A stretch of 64,000 bases of DNA from Lineus longissimus. Taxonomy: Eukaryota; Nemertea; Pilidiophora; Heteronemertea; Lineidae. The stretch lies in contig NC_088308.1 of NCBI RefSeq assembly GCF_910592395.1, forward strand, positions 12,913,001 to 12,977,000. The letters are read 5' to 3'. Shown here piece by piece: positions 43,401 through 53,830 of this stretch; the stretch's first letter is position 1, and every line of letters starts with the position of its first letter. The notes beneath the pieces are model-generated. The model was not told where the DNA came from. It saw nothing but the letters and a program-made list of their open reading frames with translations, and made no database searches. The position numbers were made by a program, and so were the translations under genes.

Positions 43401-45750
43401 AAATATCCAAGATCGCCAAGCAAACAGAAGAGGAATTCTCTCAATCATAAGCTCAGTCTATGATCCCCTTGGTCTTGCAGCTCCATTCATCCTACCAGCA
43501 AATATTCTGCTACAGAGTCTTTGTCATAAGGGCCTCGATTGGGACCAAGAAATATCCGGAGCAGACCTCCAGAAATGGCAAATATGGATACAGGACCTAC
43601 CAAAATTGGAGAACCATGTCGTACAAAGGTGTATGAAGCCACTGGACTTTGGAGATGTGAGCTCAAGCCAGCTCCATCATTTCGCAGATGCCAGCGAAGT
43701 TGGGTATGGTACCGCCTCCTACATCAGGCTAGAAAATACCAGGGGAAACGTCCATTGTGCTCTTCTGTTAGGCAAGGCAAGAGTAGCCCCACTCAAGAAA
43801 AACACCATCCCTAGATTAGAACTGGCTGCTGCAGTCACCGCCGTAAGGATGAACCACCTCATCCTGAAAGAGCTCGACTATCCAGTGGATGCCACATACT
43901 TCTGGACGGACAGTACCGCAGTGTTACGCTATATAAGGAACAAGACAAGTCGCTTCAAAACATTTGTGGCAAACAGAATTGCTGTTATCAACGAGGGATC
44001 ACCAATTGAACAGTGGTACCATGTTCCCACTAGTGAAAATCCAGCAGATGATGCCTCAAGAGGCCTTCCAGTCAACCAGTTCCTTGAGAATGGTAGATGG
44101 ACGGGTGGACCAGACTTCTTGCTGAAGCCCCCGGACGAGTGGCCAAAGTTCAGTTTTGATGCAGATGCAACCACAGAGGAGGATCCTGAAATACGGAAAG
44201 AGTCTAAATCCGCAGTGAATGCAACTATCGTCGATAGTACACCATTGGCTAGTCTATTTGAAAGAGTCTCCAGATGGCCAGTAATCAAAGGAGCTGTCGC
44301 CCGAATGCTGAAGTGGAGAACAACACAGACGGGAGAGGACAGGCAAGCTGATCCCACTGTAAATGACCTTGAAGAAGCCGAAAGGAAAATCATACAACAT
44401 GAACAGAAGAGCTTCTTCTCGGATGAGATCAACGCCATTGAAAAGGGTATAGAGCTCCGACGGTCCAGCCTCATTCAGAATCTAGACCCGCTTATGGAAG
44501 ATGGAATTCTTCGGGTCGAGAGCCGACTGAGTAGAGCACCAGCCTTGTCATATCAACAGAAACATCCGATACTGATTCCAAAGCAGTCCCTAATCGCCAC
44601 CAGGATAATTGAGAGGATTCACAGAGATGTTGGTCACCTGGGTAGAGGTGCGGTCCTTACGAACCTAAGAGAGAGGTATTGGATACCGGGAGCCATCAGC
44701 CTTATAAAGCAGTTCATCGCCAAATGCGTCATATGCCGTCGCTACAGGGCCAAAGCTTTGGAACAGAAAATGGCAAACCTACCAATAGACAGGGTGATCG
44801 GAGAGGAACCACCATTCACAAGAATTGGGATGGATTATTTTGGCCCCTTTGAGGTGATGGGAGGCCGAAGCGTTTACAAGAGGTATGGAGTTGTATTCAC
44901 CTGCTTTGCCATCAGAGCAGTCCACATAGAATTAGCTCATACGCTCGACACCAGTTCCTGTATTCAGGCAATAAGGAGATTCATGGCTAGAAGGGGAGCT
45001 CCTAAGGTCATTCGCTCAGATAATGGCACTAACTTGGTTGGGGCCAAGAGAGAGCTGCAAGATTCCATCAAGTGCTGGAACAACGATCGCATAGCCACCT
45101 GGCTGCTCCAGAAAGGCGTAACCTGGGAGTTCAATCCACCAGCTGCCTCTCACTTTGGTGGTGCATGGGAGAGGCAAATACGGACGATCAGGAAAATCCT
45201 GTTCTCACTCCTGCAAGAACAAGTCATTAAAGTCGATGATGAGGGTCTCACGACATTATTCTGCGAAGTCGAGAACATCATCAACAGCAGACCGCTAACA
45301 CAGACTTCAGAAGACCCAAGCGATCTAAGACCATTGACACCAAACACGCTACTGACAATGAGGTGTGAGGCCAACCTACCGCCCGGCCTCTTTGATAGGA
45401 AGGCTTGTTATGCTAAGAGACGCTGGCGACAAATGCAGTTTCTGGCTGACGCATTTTGGAAGCGCTGGTATTCAGAGTACCTACCAACCCTACAAGAGAG
45501 ACATAAGTGGAGGAGAACATCGAAAAATGTAGAGCCTGGAGATGTCGTGCTCGTAATTGAGAATTCGGCACCTAGGAATTCATGGTTGCTCGCGAAAGTC
45601 GAATCAGTCAAAATCGACGGCAGTGGTCACGTGCGATCAGCCAGCGTACGCACATCTCACTCTCTCTTGGAAAGGCCTATTGCCAAGCTATGTCTTCTAG
45701 TAGAAGGTAACAAAGGAGAAGATGAGCTTCCAATTGCTGAAGAGACGTAG
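40429..45750 (+). CDS. BEL/Pao gag-pol polyprotein
   Basis: 1773 residues with no stops. In order: gag core of DUF1759 type (about residues 135-265, FSGDPLEYRRFLRQF), zinc knuckles (CLHCANPQHSIDRC, CFGCLKLGHRSKEC, about 363-410), aspartic protease (AFLDPGSTVNFC, about 483), reverse transcriptase with catalytic YVDD at 905-908, RNase H region (HHFADASEVGYG, about 1085), integrase HHCC finger (about 1397-1440), DDE core (GMDYFGPF, RSDNGTN, GGAWERQ) and a DUF5641-type C-terminus. No envelope gene follows. The upstream gag part lies in another frame. Confidence 0.9.
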   Translation: MTSDGGGTVKASGGKIEIDTELAISNAKAKVLTQLESGSYQASMAEIKLAEQEPRDHSQCASPIKADRAPLRESAKTFAPNRTHTDEIHTPRALENFHHNGTTYYYPPPATQTASNDVLVTMIQEMKKPQSDIKKFSGDPLEYRRFLRQFNSRIVANTIDSEEMINYLEQYTSGEANRIVIGYACIDANNGYQGALKELEERYGDPERIAHAYIKKALEWPMVKADDARGLDEFSIFLAECENAVQVDGSIKILEYPDNLTKLVRKLPYYLHDRWRNIVGTIKERKGIVRFENLVAFVKKEANKSIDPVWGRAALAKEDGRNKEAPRGGKPAPVQGRFRAKGAFATTTPTTPIPKKQCLHCANPQHSIDRCDAFAALPTCERVEIVKAKRACFGCLKLGHRSKECRTRLTCSHCQKRHPTVLHMDGERPYQPSTKTEERKIETAPSKPTVNFAATESDPEVTMAIIPVKVKLKSSYRTIDTYAFLDPGSTVNFCSEELMRKLGAGGRKTRITLDTMGTEHTMQTYVVKDLEVCDIEGHSSVDISKLYTKDSIPVSSRHIPKQEDIIKWPQLNEVNLPVITSEVGLLIRNGVPDAYSPLKSLTGPPGSTHAVKTRLGWVTWNVVRSSCNRPDIGHPVNHVEVTAVEELEKLDRLVRSSINLDFPEKGIEETKFSQEDKQFMELMEESIHVKDGHYEMKLPFRREDIRLPNNYTQAMQRLSCLKNKMSRNSKFHQDYRVFMHEIINKGYAEEVPADELNPDDGKVWYIPHHGVYHPRKPEKIRVVFDCSAKYAGISINDVLLQGPNLTNNLVGVLLRFRRHPVAILADIEKMFYQVHVAEEDRNYLRFVWWPDGSLEAKPKAYRMKVHLFGAVSSPSCSNLALQRTAKDHKEGYQVETINAMLRSFYVDDCLESIESEAKAVALIKELRKICQEGGFKLTKWLSNRRSVLDFVPTEERSKGAKTLNLDEDDLPTERTLGVTWQVETDSFSFQINIQDRQANRRGILSIISSVYDPLGLAAPFILPANILLQSLCHKGLDWDQEISGADLQKWQIWIQDLPKLENHVVQRCMKPLDFGDVSSSQLHHFADASEVGYGTASYIRLENTRGNVHCALLLGKARVAPLKKNTIPRLELAAAVTAVRMNHLILKELDYPVDATYFWTDSTAVLRYIRNKTSRFKTFVANRIAVINEGSPIEQWYHVPTSENPADDASRGLPVNQFLENGRWTGGPDFLLKPPDEWPKFSFDADATTEEDPEIRKESKSAVNATIVDSTPLASLFERVSRWPVIKGAVARMLKWRTTQTGEDRQADPTVNDLEEAERKIIQHEQKSFFSDEINAIEKGIELRRSSLIQNLDPLMEDGILRVESRLSRAPALSYQQKHPILIPKQSLIATRIIERIHRDVGHLGRGAVLTNLRERYWIPGAISLIKQFIAKCVICRRYRAKALEQKMANLPIDRVIGEEPPFTRIGMDYFGPFEVMGGRSVYKRYGVVFTCFAIRAVHIELAHTLDTSSCIQAIRRFMARRGAPKVIRSDNGTNLVGAKRELQDSIKCWNNDRIATWLLQKGVTWEFNPPAASHFGGAWERQIRTIRKILFSLLQEQVIKVDDEGLTTLFCEVENIINSRPLTQTSEDPSDLRPLTPNTLLTMRCEANLPPGLFDRKACYAKRRWRQMQFLADAFWKRWYSEYLPTLQERHKWRRTSKNVEPGDVVLVIENSAPRNSWLLAKVESVKIDGSGHVRSASVRTSHSLLERPIAKLCLLVEGNKGEDELPIAEET

Positions 45751-46217
45751 CCAAGAAGACTCAAGAAGGGTAACAGGGTAGGCTAGCTTCACAGCCGTCT
45801 GCCAAAGGAGCACATGTGAGGCAACTCCTTCCCTCTGTAGCCTACGGGTTCCCTTGAGCAAGGTTTAGTTCCCGTTAAGCTCTCCAGCATCTGGGTTACG
45901 ATGTCTCAAGTCTCATCCCTCTGAGAAGCCAGCATTGGTACCTATGGTAGATGGACGACATGTTAGATGACCAAGCCACAAATGGAGGTCCACGATTTGC
46001 ATCACGTAAAAGAGACTCACCAGGAGAAAATGCTCTCGAGAGACAATTTGATGATTATTGACATTTTGTTTAGTTAAAGGAAACCCTAGGACTCATTTAG
46101 TATTGTGAGCTTGTAGTAGTGGTCAGGTGTTTATTAACCATTTAGTTTAGGCCTTTTTGAAAAATGTAATTGGATAGTAATTGCTTCGAAGCCGCTACTT
46201 CGCAATTAAGGGGCCGG

Positions 46218-47169
46218 GATGTTACGGCCAAAACTCTACTCTTGGTTTTATTTACAAACATTTTCATATGCACCCGGGTCACTGTCTTTAGGTCAAGCCT
46301 ATCTTTAGAATCAAGGTGAGACACAGGTCGTTGGTCCCATAAGAGTCTGCGTCAAGCATCAAAGAGCATCAGAGCCCGTACCTTGTGTCGATTTCAACTG
46401 AGAAATGGTGATAAAGCTTGTAGTAAATAATGTTAAGTGCCAGGCCATGAAGATTAAATAGGACTGAAGTTTCGGTAGGTGATATTTGATGTACTTCTTG
46501 TTTAGTTTTGAGTGCCTTATGGAGTTAAACTGAGGGTTGAAGATTCAGCCATTGTCTTAAAGATGCTTACACGTATGTGTGTGTAGTCTAGCACAACTAG
46601 TTATATGAATGGGTCTGTTAAGCAATAATTTGGCTATGAAGCATTAATTTCCATGAAGGTAACAACACATTCAATGCTATTCTGGAGTTATCCTTATCCC
46701 ATGCTTGGTCTTAGTTTGATGACTACAATGTTTAATTGGTGTTTCAAGTTGTATGTGTTGTGCAAGACAAGGGGGCGTATATGGGTCATCTTCCAGCTAT
46801 AATGGCTGCTTTGTGTGTTGACAGTATTGATAGTGAACTAGGCTGCTATTGTTGTGCATGCAATTGACTTGGGTTTCATTCCCAAGCTTAGTGTAGCTTC
46901 TTACTTGGTGATGCTGGCATATTTGGTTGCCGTGTTTTGCCATTGATAGATCACTGATGCAAAATACATGACGTTCACAGCGCCCTCTTTATTTGAGTTG
47001 TTGAACTAATTGTAAAAATCTTGTTGTATAATGAGTTTTCTATCACTCATGGTTGCTTAAATTTGTATTTTGCAGTCAATCTGAATTAACCTAAATGGGA
47101 AGATAATAAAGAAATATTACATGAAAGAATGGTTGTGCAGCATTTTCGAGCTAAGCCCATGGTCAGCAC
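46218..47169 (+). repeat. BEL 3' LTR
   Basis: Same 952 bp as the 5' LTR with about two substitutions. Followed by ATCA and the resumed non-LTR coding sequence. Confidence 0.85.
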
Positions 47170-47173
47170 ATCA

Positions 47174-48177
47174 TTCTTATGATTTTCACAGAAATAATTA
47201 TCACAGGCTGTAAGTGAATCAGGAATATGAATTCCCTGTATTAACCTATCTAATGTTACTTTATAATTTCCAATCTCAATGTCAGAAGCTTTATACCACA
47301 TGAGACCACCGTTTACATAAGAGTTATCCTCAACCTCGACAAACTCAACCGGCACATTACAGATTAGTGACAGGCTTGAGTGGTCAGATGTGTTATCAAC
47401 GTCGTGGTGGACCTCATGTAACGATAGTGTATCAAACACACCTTCAGATACCAAAAAGTAATCAAGTTTCGACCTTGCCCCGCTTATTTTACTCTTAAAT
47501 GTGTAATCAACATCCTTGAAGTCCGTTCCAATGCGCAACGATTCCCTTTCGATGAAGCTCTTAAATGCCCTAAGGTTTGTGTCATCAGCTCTGGTAATAT
47601 CAACATTGAAATCCCCACCTATCACAATTCTATTTGGATCATACCTTACAAGTAATTCTGATAGATACTCAAGCACTTCTCTATATTCAACATGTTCTCT
47701 CTCGTTTGGCATGTAAACACAACACAGTAAAGCCTTCTGACTGTCAAGAAAAACAGCACAAACTCTTTTTGACCCGCTTGGTATGCGCACGACTTTCTGT
47801 TTAAAGCAGTTGCTCCATACGATGGCTGCGCAACCGTACGGTCTCCCACGAAGGTATTCCGATTCGATCATGCCCGAAGTGGCATAGACCGTGGCATTAT
47901 CCAATAAACTCTCATATCTCGAAATTTCACTCATAAACAGCCAATGCTCCTGCACGAACACAAAAGAATGTTTCTCCAGTAGTTCGTTTATGTATGCAAT
48001 CCTCCCCGGTCCTGAGCCCTGAGAGTTGTGTGTTGCAATAGATAATCTGCAAGGCCTATTGCCAAAAGTTCCCGTGTTCTGAAGATCTGCGGCGACTCTG
48101 TCTGTCATTTTGTGTTGAACAGATGAACCAACTGCCATGATTAAAAACAGTAAAAAGTAGTAGAATGTGATATCCAT
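47174..48177 (-). CDS. ORF2 start: endonuclease domain of the split non-LTR element
   Basis: Starts MDITFYYFLLFLIM at the TAATG overlap with ORF1. EEP endonuclease motifs are clear: LSIATHNSQG, FVQEHWLF, VIGGDFNVD, SKLDYFLVS and TSDHSSLS. The frame enters the BEL LTR at 47169 and ends at 47086 with foreign residues. It would otherwise continue into the reverse transcriptase at 38886. The hydrophobic leader before residue 20 is unusual for this enzyme. Confidence 0.8.
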
Positions 48178-49530
48178 TATTCGTCCTTGCTATTTGACGC
48201 AGCCACTCTCTGGGGCGGGACATACACATACTTTCTCACCTGAACCCCTTCGGGCCAGATTGTCTCATCGAGAAGTCTGCCGTACTGAGATTTCGGCACG
48301 GAGAGCTTATACGACTTGTATTTGGAGTCTGGGTGCGATATACATTCAAGAGACCTGACATCGAAATCATTTGACAAAATGTGTCTCTCAAGCTCGGCGT
48401 CTTTTGTGTCCTTGTGGAGACGAGATATGAATAAATGACGTTCTGCCTCGGGTCCTCCTCGTATCTGCATAGAACTGGACGATTTTCCAGTGATAACACT
48501 CTGTTTCCTCTTTTCCTTCCGCTGGAGTTTCTTAACCTCGTGACGTGGCTTCCGAAAACCTTCGGAGTCGACACTGCATGCATCTATCGAGGAGGAACTA
48601 CCCCCTAACTTCAGCACCGGCTGTGCTGCAAGATACGTCATATTGGAAGTCTGCTGACTTAGACTCCCGCGCCCTCTCCCCCTACCACCACGTACAATAT
48701 TCGTAGAATTGCGGCGAGGGGAGTTGGTGTAACTGTGCCTGAACGAATTTGCCTGGGTTTCCGAATTCGATTTTAGCCGATCTGCCCAAGTACCGGACGT
48801 CTGGCCGTCCCATATCGAACCTTCGACACGCACTTCAGGAACTTTAGTAAGATCGCGATCGTCCTTTGTCAGGCCAATTGGGCCTACGTCACTTTTCTTC
48901 TTGTTTGATTTCATATCGTTTACACATTCCTCAAGCCTTTCACTTTTTCTCTCGAGCCTTGCGACTCGGTCAGCGAGAGATACATCGTTCAATTCTTCCG
49001 GGTGGGACCTAGGTATTTTTCCCAGGTCCATAGCACTGATAGTTATCATTGGCGTTTTGTCCGCCCGATCGAGTTTCGCTAATGCTGCTAAGATGTCCAT
49101 GACGTTCGCTTCCTCTTCAGCTCTATGCTTTGTCGATCTCCTCGTTTGGAGGGGGCCAATTATTTCGAGATCGGCCTTCTCCCACAATGCGCATTTAGCA
49201 TACGTGATCTGTGTCATTGAAAAGTATTTCACAGCTGCTTTTCTGATATTGTCACTTGCTCCCTTTTGTGAGGCAAACGCTATGTACGCCAACACTGGAT
49301 CACATAAAGTGACGTCCTCTCCAACGTCACTCGACATTTCGATATTTTCACTATCTGAGTCAGATCTTGCCCATCGTTTGTTCTCAATATTAGTCCCTTC
49401 CTCGGGGGAACGATCGTCGTTTTTTTCTCTTCTTATCGGAATCACTCTCAATTGGCGTCTGTTGGAATCTCTCCAGTGTAACCTGCTTTTGCACTGGCGT
49501 CCCGGCCGGATTCGATTGATCCTCATTCAT
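48177..49530 (-). pseudogene. ORF1 of the split non-LTR element, A-run frameshift near N-terminus
   Basis: Nucleic-acid-binding ORF1. An ATG at 49528-49530 opens MNEDQSNPAGTPVQKQ, which stays open to a run of seven A (plus-strand T run at 49420-49426). The main frame takes over there, so one base is gained or lost in the run. The rest has a coiled coil (about LADRVARLERKSERLEECV), an Arg-Gly-rich segment (RGGRGRGRG) and an RRM-like C-terminal part (HLFISRLHKDTKDAELERHI). It ends in TAA overlapping the ORF2 ATG. Confidence 0.75.
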
Positions 49531-49685
49531 TATAACTCATGCGTGACGGTAGACGGACTCTTGGAATGCGTGACTATGCATGTACATCTGACATGTATGT
49601 GTTGCCCACACACAGATCCGTACGGCACAGTAATTCAAGACAAAGTTTGTCACTAACAGTGCCAAACTAGGGCACTAGAGGAGTA

Positions 49686-51047
49686 AAACCTCCTGTATTG
49701 AGAGTCTAGCGATACCCTGATATCTTAATAAATAGTTCAAATGTTCAATACCTCCATAATAACTATCATAATCAGGATATTTATGCTATCTCCTTCCATT
49801 AGTGGTGGTACTACTATCTTCTTTTTATTGATATCGTTAATACCAGGTCGAGCATTACTTGGAGCTATCAAGATGTTATTATTGTAGTTATCTATCTTAC
49901 CTACATCTAGAACCTTATCTGACCCTATGATGTACAGGAAAGGTCCTATTACAAAATCTAGTCTTGTATGTGTTTGGGTAACGGCATTCTGATACCTTCG
50001 AATTGAGGTCGGAATATCAGGATGTTTATTTATCGAATTCTTTAGCAGCTTGTTAAACTCCCTCTGAGCATCTAATTCTGGGTATTCCAACTATCGGTGT
50101 TCTAGTATCTCCCTGTGATCCCAAAAGAAAATAAACACATGTCCTGATAGAGTCATTTAACCTCTGTATTCCAGGATTACTTAAACCTTTAGATGTTTTA
50201 ATCATAAACATCTGATATGTTTGAGTAAAATTCTGATTTTGAGAATTAAACACATGTCTGTGTTTATTAAAGTGATATTTTAATCCACCAAAGATCCCAA
50301 CTTGGGTTATCCATACCAGTTTTCCAATCTTCATAGAACATTGGTGGTGTTCTATTTTAATAAACCTGGTGTAAAAGGAAATTAATTTTATTATTCACAA
50401 GATAAAACCCTGGATCATTTATCACAGGAACATAGAGTGGTTCACCCCTGCCAACCACCATTTACATTGAATACCGAGAAGTCATACTGATCCTTTAAAC
50501 CAAACTCACTCAATAGCTCTTTAAGTTTCTTACGATTAATGTTGTTATTACCTTCATTGTAAATGCCTTCACCTAGTGTTGGTATCTCTATATTTTCAAA
50601 ATATCTTTAACATGTGATAGTAAGTATGAAACCTGTAAATTGACCTAATCAAATGATACTGTGATTCAAATGGTCGTCTATTGAAATACTACAACTAGTG
50701 GTAGCAAACCATACAGCTATGTTAAACGGATTCTGGTAATTCAATAGCGTTTGCTTCTGCATCCTTAAACAATCTCCCCTGTTTTTCAATCTTAAAAGTC
50801 CTGGAACTATGTTGGGTTCCTTAAGCTTAAAGAAGTTATTAGTATTAACACTGATTTGTAAGTTAAAGAAATCACATGTGAAATTAGTATCATGCTTCTT
50901 AGGAACAGGATAGTACTTAATATCTTGTTTTACCACTGAAGGTGTCGGTTCTTGTGTTCTTTTATTTTCGCCACCTTCGGAGCTAAGCCATTCTCTAGGA
51001 CTAGAGACGTAACTAAAAGTCTTATGTTTCTTCATCCTTGTATTCAT
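49686..51047 (-). pseudogene. Large unknown Polinton gene of copy C, several breaks
   Basis: Starts MNTRMKKHKTFSYVSS at 51047. Readable pieces are 50649-51047 (NTNNFFKLKEPNIVPGLL), about 50400-50650 in another frame (SEFGLKDQYDFSVFNVNGG, YVPVINDPGFYLV), 50053-50334 (RHVFNSQNQNFTQTYQM, LNDSIRTCVYFLLG), 49737-50090 (FVIGPFLYIIGSDKV) and a final shift giving DYDSYYGGIEHLNYLL near 49690-49760. Continuity of sense suggests one gene of about 450 residues with at least four frame changes. Family not recognised. A second structural protein is possible. Confidence 0.5.
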
Positions 51048-51059
51048 TGAATTTGAAAA

Positions 51060-53144
51060 CCAGTGTAAAGTTTAGTTCGTAAAAACTAGTTCATCAAAAT
51101 TACAACAGATCGCGATTGCATAGGTTGCGATTGAAGCTAGTCCAAAGGTTAGATTTGTTCTTTGAGGATAAAACTGACCTATTCACTCGAGTTAGTCACA
51201 CGGACTGCATGAATCAGCTGTGTTGTTCTTTGTGTATCAGTGTACAGACTTTACATGTTGTAGTAAAGTATGTAAGGTTTAAGGATAATGCGTGCTAGGT
51301 TATTTCGGTTTTGTATTGGAAATATGGCAACTTCAATTGGGAAAAACACTTGTGTTTTTCCCTAATTGATAGGTTTTGGCCTTTTTTTCTACAATAGTCG
51401 TAGATATCGTAGATTGCATTATCCTTATATTTATAGCAGAAATCTCTTTGTGCAATAGTGGTCTATATTGAATTTAGTTCCGAAGAGGAAGTATAGATGA
51501 AACCACTTCTTTTCCCTTTCTATTTGAGAAAACTGTCTGATCAAGACTGGTCTATGAATTGCTTTTTGATCCAAGTAATCGGGTCCCGTATCCGTAGACA
51601 GTGCGATGTTTTTATCTACATTTTCTCTTTCTAAACTGGTTCATTTTAGGTCATTAAAGTTAAATTTATGATGAACTACATGGTCCCACTAGTAGTAGGT
51701 ATAATGTCCCTTTCAACGCCCGAAATCCGAGGCCCAAAGTCTGAGGGTCACGGGGTGTTGAAAGGTGCATCATTCGACGCCCGCGACAAATGCCCTCCCG
51801 TGATATTGTGCTTGAAGATTTTTTTCCGTGCTTCGTGTAAGCGCTCGAAAATTCGGCACTATCCGTCCACGCTGTCCACGGGAGGGTATTCGTCGCGTAG
51901 CAACGAGCACAGATTAATGTGCACTCTTATTCGCGCTCCTCCTGAGGTTTAACGGGCTGCTGTCAAAAGCCGAGCGGAGCGAAGAGTGTGGATCAATTAG
52001 GGTCTCCACCATCGGGTAAGTCTGTTCGGGGCAAATAGCCTACTGAAGCATTCTGTTGCTACAACTGGGATGTTGTCAGTGTCTAGGCAATCCTTGTCAT
52101 TGACTATGCATAGAGACTGCTCATCCTAGCTAAAATTATGACGCGAATTGCCTCGACTCGTCGCCACATTTTAGGGGTCCCGTCTCCTCAATGTCCGTTT
52201 AGCTCCAAATCAACGAGGTCTGTCCTCTTCGTCTCGCATGGTGGTCGGGTTCGTATAGCGCGGGAAGAGGAGGACAGGACAACTCTCTTGCGCCACCCTT
52301 TTCCTGGTGGAAGGGTGGATATTTTGACATGCACATGAAGAAAGAACAACTCCTATACGACGTATTTGTGATATGGAAAAACCGTTTTATTTCTAATTTC
52401 CAAGTAGACATTTTCAAATCTAGAAGAGAAATAGAAACAGAGCAATATTGAACATGACACATTGAAGCACATCATGCATGTTCGTTTTCCCTTTTTATTT
52501 CTTTGCTCCTTCTCTGGAGTGGGAACTCTCAGTGGCAATCTCTAACATGATCTTATAAACAACTGAGAAAAAGGGAATTTTAGCAGCGAATACTTTCTTA
52601 ATTTCAAAACGTGTCTTCACTTAGCGGCACCCCTGTTAGAAAGTGTATATTGCGGTGGTAGGAATCTAGGTAATTCTAAGTTATTTTGACCAAAAGCCCT
52701 TACAGGTCTTTTGCCCCAAATAAGCCTACAACCCCCTAAGAACCATCCACCGCAATATACACTTTCTATCATTCATGAGCTTCCCAGTGAAGCGTTGCAA
52801 TGAAATGGTCAGTGAAATGGTGAGGGAATACTAGAGCTCAATGGGTTAATGTAATCATGACTTACTGTATTCCAACAGAAAGTACACGTCAATAGCTTTC
52901 CAAGGATACATCATGCAAATATCCGTTAAAAAATAGCAGAGAAATGAACCCTTGAAGTTCGCACATCTTGACAGTCCCAGCGTATTCCAATAAATGCTGT
53001 AGGCCTACAAGACAGCTGTTACAGTGATTAATCATTGTTGCTTGAATCTATTGAAAATATTGTTGACAGAGTCTGCATGTACATGGTAACATATGTTACC
53101 AAACAATACTCACGTCCCAAAGTATTACAAAGATCTATTGTTCG
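51060..53144. other. Non-coding spacer between Polinton copies C and B
   Basis: No gene supported. It contains a hairpin AAAAACACTTGTGTTTTT near 51344-51361, a MITE at 52639-52766 and AT-rich unique sequence. Open frames here (for example 51668-51952) show no family features. Confidence 0.55.
52639..52766. mobile_element. 128-bp MITE with TA flanks
   Basis: GAAAGTGTATATTGCGGTGG at the left is mirrored by its reverse complement at the right. TA at 52637-52638 and 52767-52768 suggests a Tc1/mariner-type target. Confidence 0.75.
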
Positions 53145-53148
53145 TTAA

Positions 53149-53245
53149 TGCGTTTATCCGACAGAATTTCGAGAAATTATTTTAACGACGCAAAAATAAT
53201 TTTCAGCGCTGAAAATATTTTCGAAAATTCTGTCGGATAAACGCA
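53149..53245. mobile_element. 97-bp fold-back MITE with TTAA duplication
   Basis: TTAA at 53145-53148 and 53246-53249. Inverted ends TGCGTTTATCCGACAGAATT cover nearly the whole element. TTAA duplication suggests piggyBac or Kolobok mobilisation. Confidence 0.8.
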
Positions 53246-53284
53246 TTAAGACACAATAGGCCTTTTCATGTCTTTGACAAGCAA

Positions 53285-53374
53285 AAATAATTAATGACTG
53301 CAACATCTGATATGGCCATTGTAATTTGCAAGCACAAATAATTAATGACTGCAACATCTGATATGGCCATTGTA
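53285..53374 (+). repeat. Tandem duplication of a 39-bp core, 51-bp spacing
   Basis: AAATAATTAATGACTGCAAC through CCATTGTA occurs at 53285-53323 and again at 53336-53374 with no differences seen. The following 53375-53830 has no gene. Confidence 0.8.
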
Positions 53375-53830
53375 CAACTGAATATCACTATGGTTTAAAG
53401 GCAAATGTTATTCTGTCCATGGAGACATGATGTTAACGTCACACTTCCTCCATCTGGTGAGATTGTGCGTAACTGAAATCTTCATTCATCTTGCAGACAA
53501 CCACTGGTAGGCCCTAGTTGACGACAACTGTGTCCATTCACATGTACCCTGGTGTGCCCTGGTGACACTGAGTTGTTCAGTTCTTCATGAGCTAGGTGAT
53601 GACGTCATGGGCGGGAATTTTTGAACTACCGGTAGTCAAAGATACATGTAATTCTGCTTAAAGGGATTAGATGCGGTGGTTTATCTGTGTAGTAAGGGGA
53701 ATGATGTACCAGTTTGACACCATGTGGCGCCACCTGTAGTATTTCTATTTACTGTGGAACCAAGTGGTTTTTAGAGGCCTTAATTTTGCCTGGAAAATGT
53801 AACATAATTTTACTAGTAAATAAATAGAAA

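Larger units (their letters stand above)
38887..47169 (+). mobile_element. BEL/Pao LTR retrotransposon, 8283 bp, near-identical LTRs
   Basis: Two 952-bp LTRs flank gag-pol. ATCA at 38883-38886 is repeated at 47170-47173, and the interrupted non-LTR reading is restored across it. I see only two LTR differences on reading (39335 region GTT/GGT and 39806 region TTC/TGC), implying a very recent insertion. The 467 bp between pol and the 3' LTR (45751-46217) are non-coding and end in a purine-rich AAGGGGCCGG tract. Confidence 0.9.
37083..49690 (-). mobile_element. Two-ORF non-LTR retrotransposon, internally deleted and split by BEL
   Basis: Minus-strand element: 5' UTR about 49531-49690, ORF1 (48177-49530), ORF2 endonuclease (47174-48177), interruption by a BEL/Pao element, reverse transcriptase (37572-38886) and C-terminal piece (37201-37584). 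An AATAAA lies at 37087-37092 (complement) next to the junction with Polinton sequence. The 5' boundary is approximate and a target duplication was not found. Confidence 0.8.
31873..51047 (-). mobile_element. Polinton copy C, decayed and interrupted
   Basis: Minus-strand block. In transcription order: a disrupted unknown gene (about 49686-51047), then after the retrotransposon insertion a membrane-protein end, an unknown gene, a coiled-coil gene, a Lys-Pro repeat membrane gene, a capsid-like gene, four related small membrane genes and a truncated minor capsid-like gene. Order from capsid to minor capsid matches copy B (53831-56227). It is interrupted by a piggyBac relic (33159-33635) and by the non-LTR/BEL stack (about 37083-49690). 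Confidence 0.8.

Noticed and set aside
47086-47173. C-terminal residues of the endonuclease frame and N-terminal residues of the RT frame at 38887-38993
   Set aside because: These are translated from the BEL LTRs, as the LTR match and ATCA duplication show.
51668-51952. Open frame as a gene
   Set aside because: No family features, no start context, no neighbour; composition looks like unique non-coding DNA.
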